NCBI GenBank assembly: GCA_900660155.1
Contig: CABFPE010000555.1
Coordinates: forward strand, 465,317-502,212
Direction: 5' to 3'
DNA from: Hofstenia miamia
Taxonomy: Eukaryota; Xenacoelomorpha; Acoela; Hofsteniidae
Length of the DNA: 36,896 nucleotides
Shown here: piece by piece, positions 1 to 15,583 of the stretch
Numbering within the stretch: position 1 is the first letter of the stretch
How the letters are laid out: each line of letters begins with the position of its first letter
The notes under the pieces: generated by a model
Seen by the model: the letters and a program-made list of their open reading frames with translations, nothing else
What the model was told of the DNA's origin: nothing
The model's database searches: none
Program-made: the position numbers and the translations under genes

Positions 1-65
1 TATATATATATATGGAAAAACAATTATTAATAAAAAATTATAATAATTAATAAAAAATTCAATAC

Positions 66-512
66 CTGAATAAATGACTTTTTCGCAACAGCAAGTGGAG
101 CTTTCTTCCAGTAGCAGGTTGTTTCAGTCGTGCTGCTTTCACTGCAACGCCTATGCAACCACATTATAAAAGCAACAACGTGCTTGCAACCGCCAAATTG
201 CCCGATACAACCATCACATTCAGCATCTTCGATGATGTCAGCTTTTTCATTTATTGAAACCCGGCAGGTATAACTTGGGGTTGAGACGCATTGCTCTGGT
301 GTAACTTTGCAGTGCACCTCACATATTGCATCGAATCGCCGCAATTTGACATAGCCAATATCTTCATCACCATAGTTCTTGCGAGAAACTCTTTTGGCCT
401 TCGTATTGGAAACGCCCGGAATGTTGAATCCAGCACAGTTTGTGAAAAATTGTGCCACCATCAAATCAGATACAAGTGGTAAATTGGAAGAAGTAGCGTT
501 AACAAAATTCAT
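66..512 (-). CDS. SWIM zinc-finger protein, partial (one exon, continues beyond the left edge)
   Basis: An open frame of 149 codons starts at an ATG (510-512 on the plus strand) and ends at a good splice donor (CAG|GTATTG, boundary 66/65), phase 0, so the rest of the gene lies to the left of the window. Near residues 99-111 it has C99, C102, C109 and H111 in a C-x2-C-x6-C-x-H arrangement followed by VVAFIMWLHRR and CYWKK. This is the SWIM-type zinc-binding block as found in a family of arthropod proteins that often carry a YqaJ-type recombinase/exonuclease domain further on; that second domain is not in view. The frame is open upstream of this ATG to about 545, and an acceptor-like CATTAG just upstream could make this an internal exon. 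The family is often multicopy in arthropod genomes, so it may be part of a mobile or domesticated element. The exon itself is well supported; function is unknown. Confidence 0.7.
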
Positions 513-2800
513 CTTAAGATTTGATTCAATGCGACAAGCAAACACTTTAAAAAGCTAATGAGTGTCAGAAGAAAGTTAATATATTTCTGCGAATTTTAAA
601 GTTAGTGACATCATCCTTCAAGAAAGAGACAGTTAATTTCTGCAAAATTTAGCGAATATTTTTTAATGGTCGCTTCATTTTTAAAGAATTTAAACTAAAT
701 TTAACATTTTTAGCAAAAAATATTTAAATTTAAATTTTACTGAAAATCCTCCATTGCTAATAAAAGACGTTTTGAGTTTGTCAATTGATCCTATACTGTC
801 AAATAGGCGTATGAGAATTGACAACAAAAATGATTTTCTGAAAGGTCGGATAAAGCTAAAAATCATTAAACCTGCAATATTAATATGTATAGATTTTTAA
901 GTTATTGAAGAATTCAAATAGACCTCTATTTTTGTATTTGTAAAATATATTAACATCTCTATCTTTCAGCATGGGCAAATGATTTATTAAAGACACCAAT
1001 CAATAAAGTACATTTTGCAACAGAGTTAACAAAAAATACATGACACATGTATATGTGAGATATTTATTTAAATGGAAATATCAACTCCACATGTAGCAGC
1101 ACTATTTAATTTTTCTAAATTGCGTTCTTTTATAATTTCCTAATTAAAAATTATCGCATTTTTTGATTTCATAGCAATATTGCATTATAATTTATTACGC
1201 AGAAATTATTATAAAGATAGCTTTATTATTAGACATTGCATTTTCCAGATTTACTAATTAACGAAATTTGTTAATATATTAAGTATAATTGTCATTTGTT
1301 TAAATTTGTGCTGCATTATATAATAATTGCTTGCAGAATTGTATGTAACATTGAACTGGCTTTCAGTTAATATTTCTGCTAATTGTAGTCATAACATTAT
1401 GTCACAAGTTAATTTTTCATAATAATGACTTTTAATTAATGATGAAATGCAATTTCAATTGCTTGGATAAAGGGTTAGGTTAGGTTATTGAATGATGTCA
1501 CTATAAATGTGTCACCCAAAAGTAAAATGACAACTAATGTTTTCTGCCATTGTTAATTTGAGTGTAATATGCTTTGTTATCTCTGTTAATTTAATCAATT
1601 TATGTTTTCAACAATTCAATTTTCGAAAATGAGTGATTATAATTTAACGTATAGTATAGTTTGGTTTTATGTTTTTTTTAATTTTTGAATTCTGCAAGGT
1701 GTTTTTCTTTTTTCAGTTTTATTATTATGCCTTATTTGTGTTAATATATAGGAAGTACTCCATTCCGAAAATTTGTGTTAATTTTCATTGAACATAGTTT
1801 CTTAAATTTTAGAACTCAGCTTTTTTGTGTAAAGTGTATATAAATTCGCATCCGTTAGTTTACGGTAGTTGAAAAAAAGTGTATTTTTACAAAAAGTGTT
1901 TAAAACATTTTGAGATTTGCAGCAACGATTTTTTCCTACTATTCAAAGCCACATTAAGATACATATAACATATAACAGCAAACATTTAACTTTGATAAAA
2001 TTTTAACAGCATTTTTCGTTTCATACAGGTAAAGAAAGTCGCTCAATAAAGAGCAAACCTCAGCTATTAAGTCAAAATTATAACATGCAAGACCTGGCTG
2101 AAAAAGATGAAATTTTGAATTTATAAAGTTTGAATTCGCATAATTCGCCAACTTTAATCTGCTATAAATTGACAAATTAACAAGGAAATTCTCATGTCTA
2201 ACTTTGAATGTCAAATTCAATTTTTGTCAGTGTTCACCCTGGCCTTCGCAACCATTCAGGTGATGAGTTCTTGATGTTGGCAAAACATTGCTGGTTCATC
2301 AGTTTTGATTGCATATCTGTATTAGATCTTGCAAAGTACATTTCTCTATTGATTGTTGAGACAGAATTGCAAAACGCAGATAAACATTACATTTTGTTTT
2401 TGCAAGCACTGGGAGATTCTTCTACTTCTAGAGGTAGTCCTACGTTAATTTCCGCAGAATTTGATATGGTATTGCAAACGACTATTCTCATTATGCAGTT
2501 TGCTAGACTTCAGTTGTAATATGAACTTCATTTTATAGTAGAAAAAAATCAGTGGCAGTGGAACCATTTCGTTTGGGTATGCAATTGCATACCCGAGAAT
2601 GTTCTTGGGTACGCAAAGCAAATCCAAAACAGATATTGATATGATTGACATTCAGAAATAAATTCATAAGGGATATTTTAGGAGACTAAAGAAGCAGGTG
2701 TTTGCTACAATTACTGATAAATAAGGAAGGGAAAACATGCACTAAAATCAAGATGAAATATTTATTTTTATTGGGGCAAGTTTGCAGAAATATGCACTTA
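513..2800. other. Gene-free AT-rich stretch
   Basis: No coding frame with recognisable protein similarity was found. Short open frames here (1954-2220 minus, 2208-2519 plus, 2445-2651 minus) overlap one another on opposite strands and look like chance. A short GGTTAGGTTAGGTTA motif sits at 1473-1487. The stretch may hold the 5' end or promoter of the SWIM gene on the minus strand, but no signal can be assigned. Confidence 0.5.
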
Positions 2801-2819
2801 AACGAATGTGGTTGAATTG

Positions 2820-3500
2820 AAGATTGGATTCAAAAAGCCTAAAATCTATTGCAATGTAGAAAAAAATATTTTGAAATGTTTTTGGCGATTTGCTCGTAAA
2901 ACTATTTTCTATTTACTCAAGTTCCTTTCTACATCTACACTAGTTAGTACGGCATGTTTAAATGCAGCTTGTATAGCAGGAGATAGGAGAGATATTCCAT
3001 CCTGGACAATTGAGATTTTCGCAACGTTGTGATCCTGAAGTAAGATTGTTTTAAATACCGCAGCCAGTTTCTGGAATCGAGAATTACGTTTTATAATTGT
3101 GATGATTTTCGCAAAGATAGCAGTGTTTCCCTGCTAGTTAGATCGCACTGTCACACACTTCCCATGCCTTCAAACCACTACATTCGTAATTTTGTGGTTT
3201 AATAGTAAATAGCAGCTTCAATCCATGTACCCCATCGGATTATAATCAATCGTTCAGATGGCTTTCCAGTATTTTTGCTCTTCCAAAAACCAGAAAAGAT
3301 TTTAAGTTTTCATTTATTTCTCTTAGTAAGGTAACATTCTTAGTAGTTTTGATAGCTGAAGTAACATTTTCAAGGCTGAGTAAATTTTTTCGAGACATAT
3401 CTCTCAATCAATTTGCAAATCGAGCACATGTTTTCTTCCGATTGGCGTCAGAACATACATGTAGAGGACATCCGATTGCGCATTTGTGAAACATGAACAA
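2820..3500 (-). pseudogene. Decayed hAT-like transposase, C-terminal half
   Basis: Read on the minus strand, fragments in shifting frames resemble the C-terminal half of hAT-type transposase-derived proteins. RWGTWIEAAIYY lies at about 3240-3203 (the family has a conserved [T/I]RWGTW motif), and FKHAVLTSVDVER lies at about 2975-2935, matching the 'KYAPxTSVDVERSFS' block that starts the hAT dimerisation domain. Between and after them are stop codons and frameshifts, so this is a dead copy. No terminal inverted repeats or 8-bp target duplication were found. The assignment is from memory of the motif family. Confidence 0.45.
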
Positions 3501-7933
<4,433 letters not shown>

Positions 7934-8157
7934 TGGTGGTTGTTACATAAATGCAATATTTTAAAAGGTCATTCAGCACCTTTTCGGTGCTGCGATTCAA
8001 CTGTTATTAAAACACTGCTCAGTTTGTTGTGTGAATATTACTGTTATCTGATTTTAGTAAGATAAATATATTTTTAATTTAGCATTCTATTTCGATTGTA
8101 TTTGTTACAATGCAAGGAAAATACTTCTATGTTCCAATTTATGAATGAAGAGGTTTT

Positions 8158-8163
8158 AATAAA
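8158..8163 (+). promoter_or_regulatory. Probable polyadenylation signal of RPB9
   Basis: A canonical AATAAA 225 nt after the RPB9 stop codon, the first perfect match downstream. Its use is inferred. Confidence 0.4.
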
Positions 8164-8476
8164 TTTTTGCTATTTTTTGTTAACGAGCTCTTTATGATGC
8201 TTCCGTTTCAAAATGTTTTTGCAGCCAAATCCAACCAGACTCTCTTGCACTTTAATTTTTAAATAAATTGTATGTTTCCAATGTAACATAAATTGCTTCT
8301 GAAATTTCCAGAAATGTATGGAAAGTGCACTTTTTACGCCCCTTTTATCATTGTTTTTAGTATTGAGTTATTTCAATCATGACTCAATACATTCTTATAC
8401 AATATGATTTTTTTCATAAATTTTTGTTTTTGTTTATGCGGCAACCTTCTTCATTAGATTGATATGCTTTGAGTTA

Positions 8477-8767
8477 CTAGAGATCATTCTCGCATAAATT
8501 GTCTAATATATTCAAGTTATTTGGCATCAAATGTGAAATTGAATCGTCCGCTTTGCAAAACTCACATTTTAAGTAGACCTGGGTATCCAAAGGATTTTGT
8601 ACCTCAATTTTTTCCACATGACGAAGGTCTCCAACACTTGCATATTGTCTTGTAAATTTGAAGCGCCCATGCGCAAAATCGTATTTCTGCTGACGGTAAC
8701 AACCGAGAAACAGGATCCTTTCTTCGTCCAAGATATTTTTGATGCAGCGAATATTAAACATTTGCAT
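8477..8767 (-). CDS. Unrecognised reading frame, 96 codons
   Basis: A minus-strand frame with fairly normal amino acid use for a soluble protein, including FLGCYRQQKYDFAHGRFKF, a charged stretch around DLRHVEKIEVQ, and a CEFC motif near the C-terminus. The frame continues openly for a few codons before the first ATG. No clear splice acceptor or polyadenylation signal was seen. It could be the last exon of a gene on the minus strand, a decayed element or chance. I do not recognise the family. Confidence 0.25.
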   Translation of the reverse strand: MQMFNIRCIKNILDEERILFLGCYRQQKYDFAHGRFKFTRQYASVGDLRHVEKIEVQNPLDTQVYLKCEFCKADDSISHLMPNNLNILDNLCENDL

Positions 8768-8901
8768 TATTTCACCTTTAATATGTTTTATTAGTCAGTT
8801 GTTCAACCTATAGTCAAGGAATTGTAATATCCATATAATAATTATAACATAATGGCAAGGCGTAGCATATTTTCCTCGAAAATATAATTTTATTGTCTTA
8901 A

Positions 8902-9115
8902 CACTAGAACAGCGAGTACTTCTTAAAAATCAATTTACATGTGATGTTTCAAATGCGAAAATTATCGAATAGAAACAAAATTTCTACAAATAAAAAATTC
9001 AATGAGATTATCACCATTGGAACAATTGGAAGAACATGTACCTGCTAGTGTTTTTGTTGAATGAGCAAACATAAATGATTATAGGTCATTTTGGGCTATT
9101 TTCGCTGTTCTAGTG
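8902..9115. mobile_element. piggyBac-type MITE, 214 bp
   Basis: Perfect 14-bp terminal inverted repeats, CACTAGAACAGCGA at 8902-8915 and its reverse complement at 9102-9115, are flanked by TTAA on both sides (8898-8901 and 9116-9119). TTAA target sites and CMCTAGA-type ends are typical of the piggyBac superfamily. The interior has no coding capacity, so this is a non-autonomous miniature element mobilised by a transposase elsewhere. It ends 181 bp before the start codon of ADP-ribosylglycohydrolase copy 1 and may therefore overlap that gene's promoter or 5' UTR. Confidence 0.85.
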
Positions 9116-9296
9116 TTAATGTTGCTAGTAATGCTTTAATGCCATAACACCATTTCAGAATATCATTATTTTCTAAGAAATAATGTTATATATTATGCTT
9201 GCTAACTTGTTAGCATGGAGTCATATTCGTTTTATAATTATTTGCTTTAGTCTTAGTCAATTTTTAATGTTTTCAAATCAAAATGCTCTTCGCGCC

Positions 9297-9404
9297 ATGT
9301 CTTGTTGTGGATATTCGAATAACATCGAGGACAAAATACGGGGCATAATCTATGGTAACTGCGTCGGTGATGCCATTGGACTACTTACTGAATTTATGCA
9401 AAAG
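9297..9404 (+). CDS. ADP-ribosylglycohydrolase copy 1, exon 1
   Basis: Thirty-six codons, ATG to AAG|GTTTGA, phase 0. Contains GNCVGDAIG and the likely metal ligand E32. Identical to copy 2 at 28 of 36 residues. Confidence 0.9.
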
Positions 9405-12400
9405 GTTTGAGAAGATTAACAATTTATTTCTTACGATTTCATAGTTTCTAAAGTTGCGGTTTTTTTCAAAAACTATATATCAATACCTAAATTATTAGAA
9501 TTGTAAAGTTATTTTAAATATTGAAATGGTTAACTGTATGGGTTTTGAATTTATTATATTTTTTTTCACATGTTTTAATCGTAGATTATATTTTTGTAAT
9601 CAGTTTGAAACCGAACACAACTGAAATTCTGTCTATAGGTATTCCTTAGTTCTTCTTCCATTTGAAAACCATGGAGCCATTTCCTTTGGTTGAGTAAATA
9701 TTTCAAAACCAAAGAATGGGTCTACTCCATTTTCACATTTAATTCAGAAATTTATAATTCATATTCAGAAGTTTACATTTGCTATTCAGAAGTCGAAAAT
9801 ATTTTTTACGTGTATTCCCATATTTAAATCTATTATGGCAATTATTGAAAAGTTTCTGCCAAGGAGGAATTGCAAGTATTAAACGAGTTTGGTAAAATCT
9901 TACTTCACTTATATGACGAAATGTTAACACATTTTATGTTTGCGCATTGTGAACATTGTTTAAGGTTTCTGAATATCAGATGTACATTTCTGAATTAAAT
10001 GTGAAAAAAGTGTAGATTTTATGTTTCAAGTTTTGGAAAAGTCAGCTATATAATTTTCTTAGACAATCAATCATGTGATCTAGCTTATCATATGTTTTAG
10101 AAAGTTATTTAGTCAACAATAAAGGCGCACTATGGAAAATATTCACATTTGGAATATGAATATAAAATTGACGATGTGCATCGCGTTCCATGGGAGATTG
10201 GCGACTGGACAGACGATTCTGATCAAATGCTTCTTATCGCTGATGTCTTGTGCGAATACGCTTCCAAAACTATTCACGAAATCGATAATAAACCATCAAA
10301 TGAAATCGAATGTAATGAAATGGGTATAAAATTCGCAGCGCTTCTTTTAAATTGGGCCAAACATGGATTTCAAGAACTTGGAGACTCGGGTGGCTGTGGG
10401 ATTGGTCGCACCACCAATCGGTAAATTCACTTTGAGTGTTAACCGACAGATGTCCATAAGAGACCAGATATATTCAGTTCCTGCTTAGGGTTTTCCGTCT
10501 TTTAAGGCCATAATTTGTAGTTAAGCAATATTTTCCTGTAGAGAATTCTACTGTACTTTAGCATGTAATGGAATACGTTAACCACTAAAAATTTCCTTGT
10601 TGCATTTTGCAATTTTTTTGAAAAGTTCGAGTGTTTGTTCAACACAGAGCATATAAGTGGAGCAAAATTAAAAGAAATTTCGAAAAAAGAGAGAATCTCT
10701 TAAAATGGTAAAATGACTAAATATTTATTATTAAAAAAGTGGAGGCTTTTTTTCAGACGGTAATTCTATTAATATAACATTTGCTCGGGCGGATTTTGTC
10801 TGGTAACAATTTTACCTGAAACCTGGGGATTTGCATTCTTCAAGAACACTCGCTTTTAATTTGTTCCTGTCCCTAATAATAGTTGAAAACCGCGATTTCA
10901 CCGTTGCTTATTATTATGAACTCTTAGATATTGTATGACAGCTTTGATAGATTTCTTACTCTTGATTTTTAGAGTTTTGCATCAAGCAGATTTTTTAACG
11001 TTTCCTCACGAGGCTGCTAAACGTGTATGGAAGGACACTGGTTGTCAAGTTGCCCCAAACGGAGGAGTTATGCGTACCTCAGTCGTATCACTATTTTCTT
11101 TTGAAAACCTTAACACTGTCATTGAAAATTCACTTCAATTTTGTCTAGTCACTCATCACGATTATCGGTGCAGAGCTTCATGTGTTGCAGTAAATGTTGC
11201 CATTGCGTTAATGTTACAAGGTAAGTTGTACAAATTTATATAAATTACACTCTATGCATTTCTTAACCCATAAATGCACAAGGTAATATGTTTTTCACAA
11301 ATTTATAGTATTATGTAGAAATGTGCATGTATATTATGTTTACACGAGGCGGATGATCCGTAAAAAGCGAATGATGCGGCTACCGCATTAAGGGCGCTAC
11401 ATGAGCTCCGCTTTAGTAGCCGCATTGTCTCGATTTAATTTGTCCTCTGGAGCAGAATTTACGCCTTTGCATCAAGCCGTATTAGTGATAGATAAACAAC
11501 TTGTGAATCATTTTGTTTGCCTTTTTCAATCGTGATTGGCTTTCTACCTAGTATGTAACCAATAAGAATTCACCAAAATAAATATATTTTATTTAAGGCG
11601 TAGCACGTTTAAACCCAGATTAATAAAACCTATAAAAACCAATTTTGATCAACAAATGATGCCGTATTGGCTACTACGCCGAATTTATCTACTCTGCATC
11701 TCATGTAAATGGTGGTAATATCTCTGTGTGTATATATTTGTAATTCCTGCCGGAACTACGCGTTTAATTATCGCAAACAACAACTGTCTAGACATGATTT
11801 GGGCGGCACCACTTTGATATTTGTTTAGTTTTGATCTGTTGATCACAATCCGACTTCTGCTTGGCATTGAATCTTATCATGTAAAAAATTGCCGAACATA
11901 GAATTTCTTTTATTAATTTAAACAAGTGCAAACTAAGCGATTATGATTTTTAGCACCTGCAAACTTATTTTTATATATTATCGTAAAGTTGGAAAATCAA
12001 AGGCTGGAATATGAAATATGCTTTATCGAATAAATACAAGAATATATATGTATATATATATATATACATACATGCNNNNNNNNNNNNNNNNNNNNNNNNN
12101 NNNNNNNNNNNNNNNNNNNNNNNNNNNNNNNNNNNNNNNNNNNNNNNNNNNNNNNNNNNNNNNNNNNNNNNNNNNNNNNNNNNNNNNNNNNNNNNNNNNN
12201 NNNNNNNNNNNNNNNNNNNNNNNNNNNNNNNNNNNNNNNNNNNNNNNNNNNNNNNNNNNNNNNNNNNNNNNNNNNNNNNNNNNNNNNNNNNNNNNNNNNN
12301 NNNNNNNNNNNNNNNNNNNNNNNNNNNNNNNNNNNNNNNNNNNNNNNNNNNNNNNNNNNNNNNNNNNNNNNNNNNNNNNNNNNNNNNNNNNNNNNNNNNN

Positions 12401-14968
12401 NNNNNNNNNNNNNNNNNNNNNNNNNNNNNNNNNNNNNNNNNNNNNNNNNNNNNNNNNNNNNNNNNNNNNNNNNNNNNNNNNNNNNNNNNNNNNNNNNNNN
12501 NNNNNNNNNNNNNNNNNNNNNNNNNNNNNNNNNNNNNNNNNNNNNNNNNNNNNNNNNNNNNNNNNNNNNNNNNNNNNNNNNNNNNNNNNNNNNNNNNNNN
12601 NNNNNNNNNNNNNNNNNNNNNNNNNNNNNNNNNNNNNNNNNNNNNNNNNNNNNNNNNNNNNNNNNNNTATATATATATATATATATATATTATCCTAAAT
12701 GTTTTTTAAAAACCTCATCATGACAGCATTTCCAAACAAAATCTTTAAAACATATTTAAGTTCGAGTGAATAGTGCGGGAGCAATGGCTAAAAATGGGGT
12801 TTTTTGTAAAAAGTGCGATTCCCGCTAAATACCTTAGAAATTTCGAGCCGTTCCCCGTCAAATGTACGGTTTTTGCATTTTCCATAGTAAAAAGCGGGAA
12901 ATATATATATATACATGCATGTATTTATCTATAGATGATGTTCATAGTGTTTTAGTGGTTTGGAATGTTTATTTTGCTAAAATTCTTTGGGGATAGGATT
13001 GTAATGCATCAAAGATAAATAGAAAAAAGTTGTTATAAAATTTTATATTAGCTCCTTCTGTGATATTGAGTACACCATGAGGCTTCCATTATATCACCAC
13101 TGAGTGTGCTAACGGTTTTACTAATCTGTATTATATGCTTGTCGTTGGTCGAAACAGGTCCTTGGCTTAGTTACGAAAGAAAAAGTCTAAGGGTCACAAT
13201 ATTTGTCCATTCGCCTAAGAATTTCAATTAGTGAACACAGAAAAGCAGCACAATCTTGCTGGGATTGCAAATACATTCGCTAACTTTTGTCATCGTAAAT
13301 ATATTTGTGTTAAAATGGAGGAGAAGTCTTACTCGATCATGCATCGATTCGCACAAAGCATTAATCTTTTGGCTATCGCGCACTATTTTACTAAAGTCAT
13401 GAGTATTTTCTGAACCATTATAAATAATTGGAATAGTCTTCAATTGACTTAAGCATAGTGCATGCGAAATCATAGCTTCGCGACTTTTCGTCATTGTTCA
13501 GTTCTTGGATTGTCTGCAGATGATATGCGCGAAAGTAGATCGATGGTTAACAAATAGGCTTTGAGGATTGTGCACAAATTTCCTTCGCGATGTCAGATCT
13601 TCAGAATATTTTGAACTTCCTGTTCGAGGCAACATTAGTCCTGTGCGTAAAAAATATTAAATCAGGACTTTGATGCTGTTCTTTAATTGTGGCATTTTAT
13701 AATATACGTGCATGTTATTCGTTTTCGCAATTGTCACTGATTTAGTCTTGGTAAACTATGTAATATACTACGCTTTCTCTGTGCATTACAAGACCTAAGC
13801 AAAGGTTTCTATTGAACTGAAAGCTCTCTGACGTCTGATCCTAAATATAGTGAAATTCGATTAATTTTGAAAGTTTAATTTTTGAAATGCTCCCTAGTTT
13901 GGCTTGTTTTGAATTTAAACTACCATCTTTTTGCTGTAGTAAAAATATATGTTTTTCTCTGCACTGTGCTCAAAACAGAATAATTCTATCCCCAATGATT
14001 TTGGCAAATTCCGCGTTCAAAATCACTGAAGGATTTTATGAATTCCCATTATTATATATTATGTTTTTCTAACTATCTAACTAAAAACTATTAATCGTAA
14101 TGTATAAGTTATATACTGTCAACTTTTCAAAATCGTACTGATACGTAATCGGTATTGTCTGTCATTGCATTCAACTGCACTATTCAGGTAACGGTTTTTA
14201 TTCTAGGCGATCCCTGCTATGTCACAGATAACAATGAATTAAATATTGATGCTATTTGCAGAGAGGCTTTTCATAGAGGTTTGGAGCAAATTCCTGAAGA
14301 TTATACTAAAGAACGCGATGACTATAAACTTTACATGACTGTACAATCACTGGAGGATCTTCATTTAGACGACATAATGAGCATAGGGTACACTCTCAAA
14401 TGTTCTGGTTGTGGATTTTGGGCTGTTAAACAAAATAATTTTCGTAAAACTATCGAGGTAAATTATCTTATTGTCTTTTATAGATGTCTATCATTTCTGA
14501 AAATTTTCTACCGCATCAGTAAGTTGAATCTCCAGATGTATATTGCCAATATTTTGCTTTAACTTGGTTGGTTGATTTTCATTATAAACTTAATTCTGCG
14601 TTTCCTAAAGTACTGTCTAACGCAATAAATACATTAACGAATGCAATTCAAATAGTGAATCAATTGATAAGATTGAATGAATTGGAAATCAGTCAACTGT
14701 ATTAGGAAACACCGATTAATCAACGCTAACATTTGATCGTGCGACTTACAATTAACATTTATTTCGATATTATATTATGGTCATACTCGAATCTATCACA
14801 CAATTTTAAAAATATGTTAACGTTCAATTAAGTATTTTGTGTACATGTCCACACTAGAAGTATGAATGTGCTTAACTTTACATGTAAGCAAGGCATATTA
14901 TATTCTCCACACGCTAAAATCATATTGCGATGTTATCTTAGTTGTAATAAACCTAAAAAATTAAAATT

Positions 14969-15002
<34 letters not shown>

Positions 15003-15017
15003 TTGTAAATTAAAATT

Positions 15018-15070
<53 letters not shown>

Positions 15071-15526
15071 GCTTGTTTTGATCGTAGCAAATATAATTGT
15101 GTATGTTATTTATTGTATTTCCCATGAAACAATAGAATGTATACAGCAGTGTGGAAGCATTCGTATTTTATTCTTTGTGTATACCATACACATCTGACAA
15201 TACAAAGGAAAGTTTTCTGTACATGTTTCATCTAAATTAATTGTGAAAAAGAAAATTATAGATTTTTATTGAAACGCTGAGAAGGAACGGAAAAAAAGGC
15301 TTCGGAATGTGTGGATATGTTGCAGATTGCATTGGGGAGCAAAAGCACCATTGAGAGCTACTGTGTTACGAACGTTGCTGAATTCAAATCGAGTTCTCGA
15401 ACAAGCTTTGCCGACTCTTCTCGCTCTGGTCGTCCTGCCACAATATGCAATGAACACAACTGCCAAATGGTTGAAAGATTAATCGATTAAGATCGCCACG
15501 TTTCAATACGAGATCTAATCTGACAA

Positions 15527-15583
<57 letters not shown>

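Larger units (their letters stand above)
11221..14206 (+). other. Copy 1 intron 3 (contains the assembly gap)
   Basis: A 2986-bp GT-AG intron as assembled, of which 592 bp are N. It contains an imperfect hairpin at 11374-11425, TA microsatellites around the gap and an unrecognised minus-strand frame at 13228-13494. It ends TTCTAG before exon 4. The true length is uncertain. Confidence 0.8.

Noticed and set aside
1472..1487. GGTTAGGTTAGGTTA as interstitial arthropod telomere repeat (TTAGG)
   Set aside because: Only about three units; too short to distinguish from chance.
11265..11300. TTAACCCATAAATGC as a second piggyBac-type end
   Set aside because: No inverted partner with TTAA was found within the neighbouring few kilobases.
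12011..12709. Two open frames of over 220 codons crossing 12076-12667
   Set aside because: They consist almost wholly of undetermined bases flanked by TA repeats; an artefact of the gap.
14590..14720. Possible MITE with GTTTCCTAA / TTAGGAAAC ends
   Set aside because: Only eight to nine bases pair and no target duplication was found.
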